From assembly GCA_029240815.1 (NCBI GenBank), contig JARDZO010000285.1, forward strand, positions 1 to 6,938: 6,938 bases of DNA. Reading direction: 5' to 3'. Position numbers and translations under genes: made by a program. The notes under the pieces were generated by a model that saw only the letters and a list, made by a program, of their open reading frames with translations, was not told the DNA's origin and searched no databases. Shown here piece by piece: positions 5,708 to 6,938 of the stretch. Within the stretch, counting starts at the first letter, position 1. Each line of letters starts with the position of its first letter. Source of the DNA: Brevibacillus sp. (GTDB lineage Bacteria; Bacillota; Bacilli; Brevibacillales; Brevibacillaceae).

Positions 5708-6043
5708 TTACTCCGGAGAATAGTTATCAGATTCTTGCAATAAGCCCTCAAGTTGATTGACAGCTGAAGCTAGTTCTGGCCGTGTTACTTGATTTGCTTC
5801 CGCCACTTTTTTTAAATCAAAGTACGCTTCAGATAATCGAAGCAGGGGAGCATTCGGGTTAGGCGATTGATAGGGAGCTCGTTCTGTAACTGCACCGTTC
5901 GTTTGGAGAAAAAAGTCTTGTGAGGAAATCGTTTGTAAATCTGATCGTACCTCCTCAAACAAGGTTTGAAGATGCTGCGGCATAAGGTCACTGTGTTTCC
6001 TTACATTTTCAATAATGGCCTCTACATAATCTTTTTTTGTCAA
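5708..6043 (-). CDS. Hypothetical protein, 111 aa, upstream of rnj
   Basis: The frame opens with TTG (complement of 6041-6043), the first possible start after an in-frame TGA at 6055-6053. AAAGGA lies about 12 nt upstream, a rather long spacing. The product is soluble, acidic, probably mostly helical, without cysteine, signal peptide or membrane segment. The N-terminal half (VEAIIENVRKHSD, LQTLFEEVRSDLQ) and C-terminal part (LRLSEAYFDLKKVAEAN, ELASAVNQLEGLLQES) look like two amphipathic helical regions joined by a Pro/Asn-rich linker around residues 54-65. I do not recognise the family and it is not rpoY, the small RNA polymerase subunit gene next to rnjA in B. subtilis. It lies 76 nt upstream of rnj on the same strand with no obvious terminator between, so the two are probably co-transcribed. 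A functional link to RNase J is inferred from position only. Confidence 0.68.
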   Translation of the reverse strand: MTKKDYVEAIIENVRKHSDLMPQHLQTLFEEVRSDLQTISSQDFFLQTNGAVTERAPYQSPNPNAPLLRLSEAYFDLKKVAEANQVTRPELASAVNQLEGLLQESDNYSPE

Positions 6044-6125
6044 GGGTGATTGTCATCCTTTCGACTGGGTTTACAAAGATGCCATTCTGCTCTCCCTATA
6101 GCATGAGCAGGAAGAGAACTTCTTT

Positions 6126-6267
6126 AACTGGTAAATAAAGGGTTTGTTGCTGGGCTTGTGGAGAATCTGTTTTTACACCCGCTACAATTGGCTCACTCAG
6201 CTGCTAACAGTCGCATTTTCGAGAGTACACACAGTTACAGCGTCATTTATTTACTAGCAACTGGTAA
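6126..6267. repeat. Repeated AACTGGTAA motif in the divergent intergenic region
   Basis: The 9-mer AACTGGTAA occurs at 6126-6134 and 6259-6267 between the divergent hypothetical gene and the GH18 gene. The second copy is part of a near-palindrome TTACTAGCAACTGGTAA (6251-6267, 6 of 7 arm positions matched). GTAAATAAA at 6131-6139 also recurs inverted at 6246-6254. These could be paired operator sites for a regulator of either flanking gene. No convincing sigma-A promoter was found in 6056-6323. The repeats are seen; function is a guess. Confidence 0.3.
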
Positions 6268-6323
6268 CAACATGCGAGGCAAAAATCCCTATTTCATTTG
6301 GACAAACTAACCGGAGCAATAAC

Positions 6324-6938
6324 ATGCCAGAAAGGAACATGCGTGTGAGAAAACGGGTTATTTGTCTCTCCTTGTTTTTGTTGCTCGGACTCTGTGGCTG
6401 TAATCCGTCGAGTCAGCCGCGTCAAGATGCGACTCCACCCCCTCATGGAGCATCGATCATGCAAACAAAGAACCACGACGCTCGGGGCAAGATCGTTTTA
6501 GGGTGGAATGCTTTTGGTACCACGGACATCTATATCCAACAAAATAGCATCTCTCCTGAAATGAACGTCGTATCTCCACGCTGGTTCAGTCTGGACGCCG
6601 AGCGACTAGTCTCTGGAGAGGCTGATCCGCGATACATAGAATGGGCCCACCAATCAGGGAAAAAGGTGTGGGCATTCTTTGGGAACCAATTTAATGCAGA
6701 GTTAACGGAGTCGTTGATCGGAAACCGAGATAATCATAAGAAGATTGCACAGCTCCTCGAAGACAAAATGGTCCCCGCCAAAATCGACGGCATCAATGTC
6801 GATTTCGAAAACATAAATCCCAAAAATAAAGATGATTTCGTGGATTTTGTCAAACAGCTGAAGAAGACCTTATCCCCCCATGGAATGATTGTGTCTGTTG
6901 ATGTGACGCGAGAAAATCCGGATCCGTACTGGTCGGGC
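6324..6938 (+). CDS. GH18-family glycoside hydrolase lipoprotein, 3'-truncated by window edge
   Basis: The first 205 residues are visible; the frame runs off the end. The ATG at 6324 follows GGAG (6313-6316) with 7 nt spacing; an in-frame ATG at 6339 and GTG at 6345 are alternatives that keep the signal peptide. A lipoprotein signal is clear: basic start (RVRKR), hydrophobic core and lipobox LCGC with Cys26 as the lipidated residue, then a polar Pro-rich linker to about residue 50. The catalytic region follows, with VLGWNAFG, VVSPRWFSL and the GH18 motif DGINVDFE (residues 155-162), in which Glu162 is the acid/base and the second Asp of DxxDxDxE is replaced by Asn158, as in several YaaH/SleL-like enzymes. 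The likely substrate is peptidoglycan or spore cortex N-acetylglucosaminyl bonds, or chitin-like glycans, at the outer face of the membrane. Divergent from the hypothetical gene at 5708-6043. Confidence 0.85.
   Translation, partial: MPERNMRVRKRVICLSLFLLLGLCGCNPSSQPRQDATPPPHGASIMQTKNHDARGKIVLGWNAFGTTDIYIQQNSISPEMNVVSPRWFSLDAERLVSGEADPRYIEWAHQSGKKVWAFFGNQFNAELTESLIGNRDNHKKIAQLLEDKMVPAKIDGINVDFENINPKNKDDFVDFVKQLKKTLSPHGMIVSVDVTRENPDPYWSG

Noticed and set aside
5708..6043. Possible rpoY (RNA polymerase epsilon) next to rnj
   Set aside because: rpoY products are about 70 residues with a different sequence; this 111-residue protein does not resemble them.
6294..6476. Minus-strand frame of 60 codons at the GH18 start
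   Set aside because: Antisense to the signal peptide region of the GH18 gene, with no supporting signals.
1..6938. CRISPR array, insertion sequence, prophage, tRNA or rRNA
   Set aside because: No regularly spaced repeats, transposase or integrase motifs, tRNA cloverleaf or rRNA segments were seen on either strand.

Overview
The window looks like the chromosome of an endospore-forming Bacillota of the Paenibacillaceae type, with Brevibacillus or a close relative as the best guess. The basis is a spore-coat CotF-domain protein, a DUF2512 membrane protein, a ribonuclease J, a GH18 lipoprotein, several TTG starts, strong AAGGAG-type ribosome sites and moderate GC content. The genus is an inference from gene content and style, not a database match.

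Layout. (1) Positions 1-2299, plus strand: the 3' part of an Asp/Glu/hydantoin racemase-family gene, then 40 bp later a 592-residue protein with PA, M28 and C-terminal helical regions, resembling the transferrin-receptor/glutamate-carboxypeptidase layout. The pair is probably one amino-acid or peptide catabolic operon. The M28 protein lacks the Glu-Glu pair of its family. (2) Positions 2300-3093, plus strand: a long hairpin that hides a ribosome site, a 54-residue hydrophilic protein of unknown function, an intrinsic terminator, a CotF-domain coat protein and a second terminator. (3) Positions 3124-3474, minus strand: a four-helix DUF2512 membrane protein. (4) Positions 3475-3880: an intergenic region with mirrored CATAC-type -10 elements, then a plus-strand 50-residue hydrophilic protein and its terminator. 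(5) Positions 3908-6043, minus strand: a 111-residue protein of unknown function followed by ribonuclease J, which ends at its own terminator. (6) Positions 6324-6938, plus strand: the first 205 residues of a GH18-type lipoprotein that runs off the window.

How the genes fit together. The left part suggests catabolism. The middle (coat protein, DUF2512, two tiny hydrophilic proteins, sporulation-like -10 elements) suggests sporulation genes. The ribonuclease J is intact at its metal site. It does not follow a recognisable rpoY gene as rnjA does in Bacillus subtilis, and it mixes J1-like and J2-like sequence features, so it may be an accessory copy.

I see no phage, transposon, CRISPR array, tRNA or rRNA, and no clear-cut new multi-gene system. 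The observations most worth checking are the missing catalytic Glu pair in the M28 protein, the ribosome-site hairpin at 2305-2351, the terminator lying inside a well-initiated frame at 2538, and the out-of-frame upstream ORF overlapping the rnj start.
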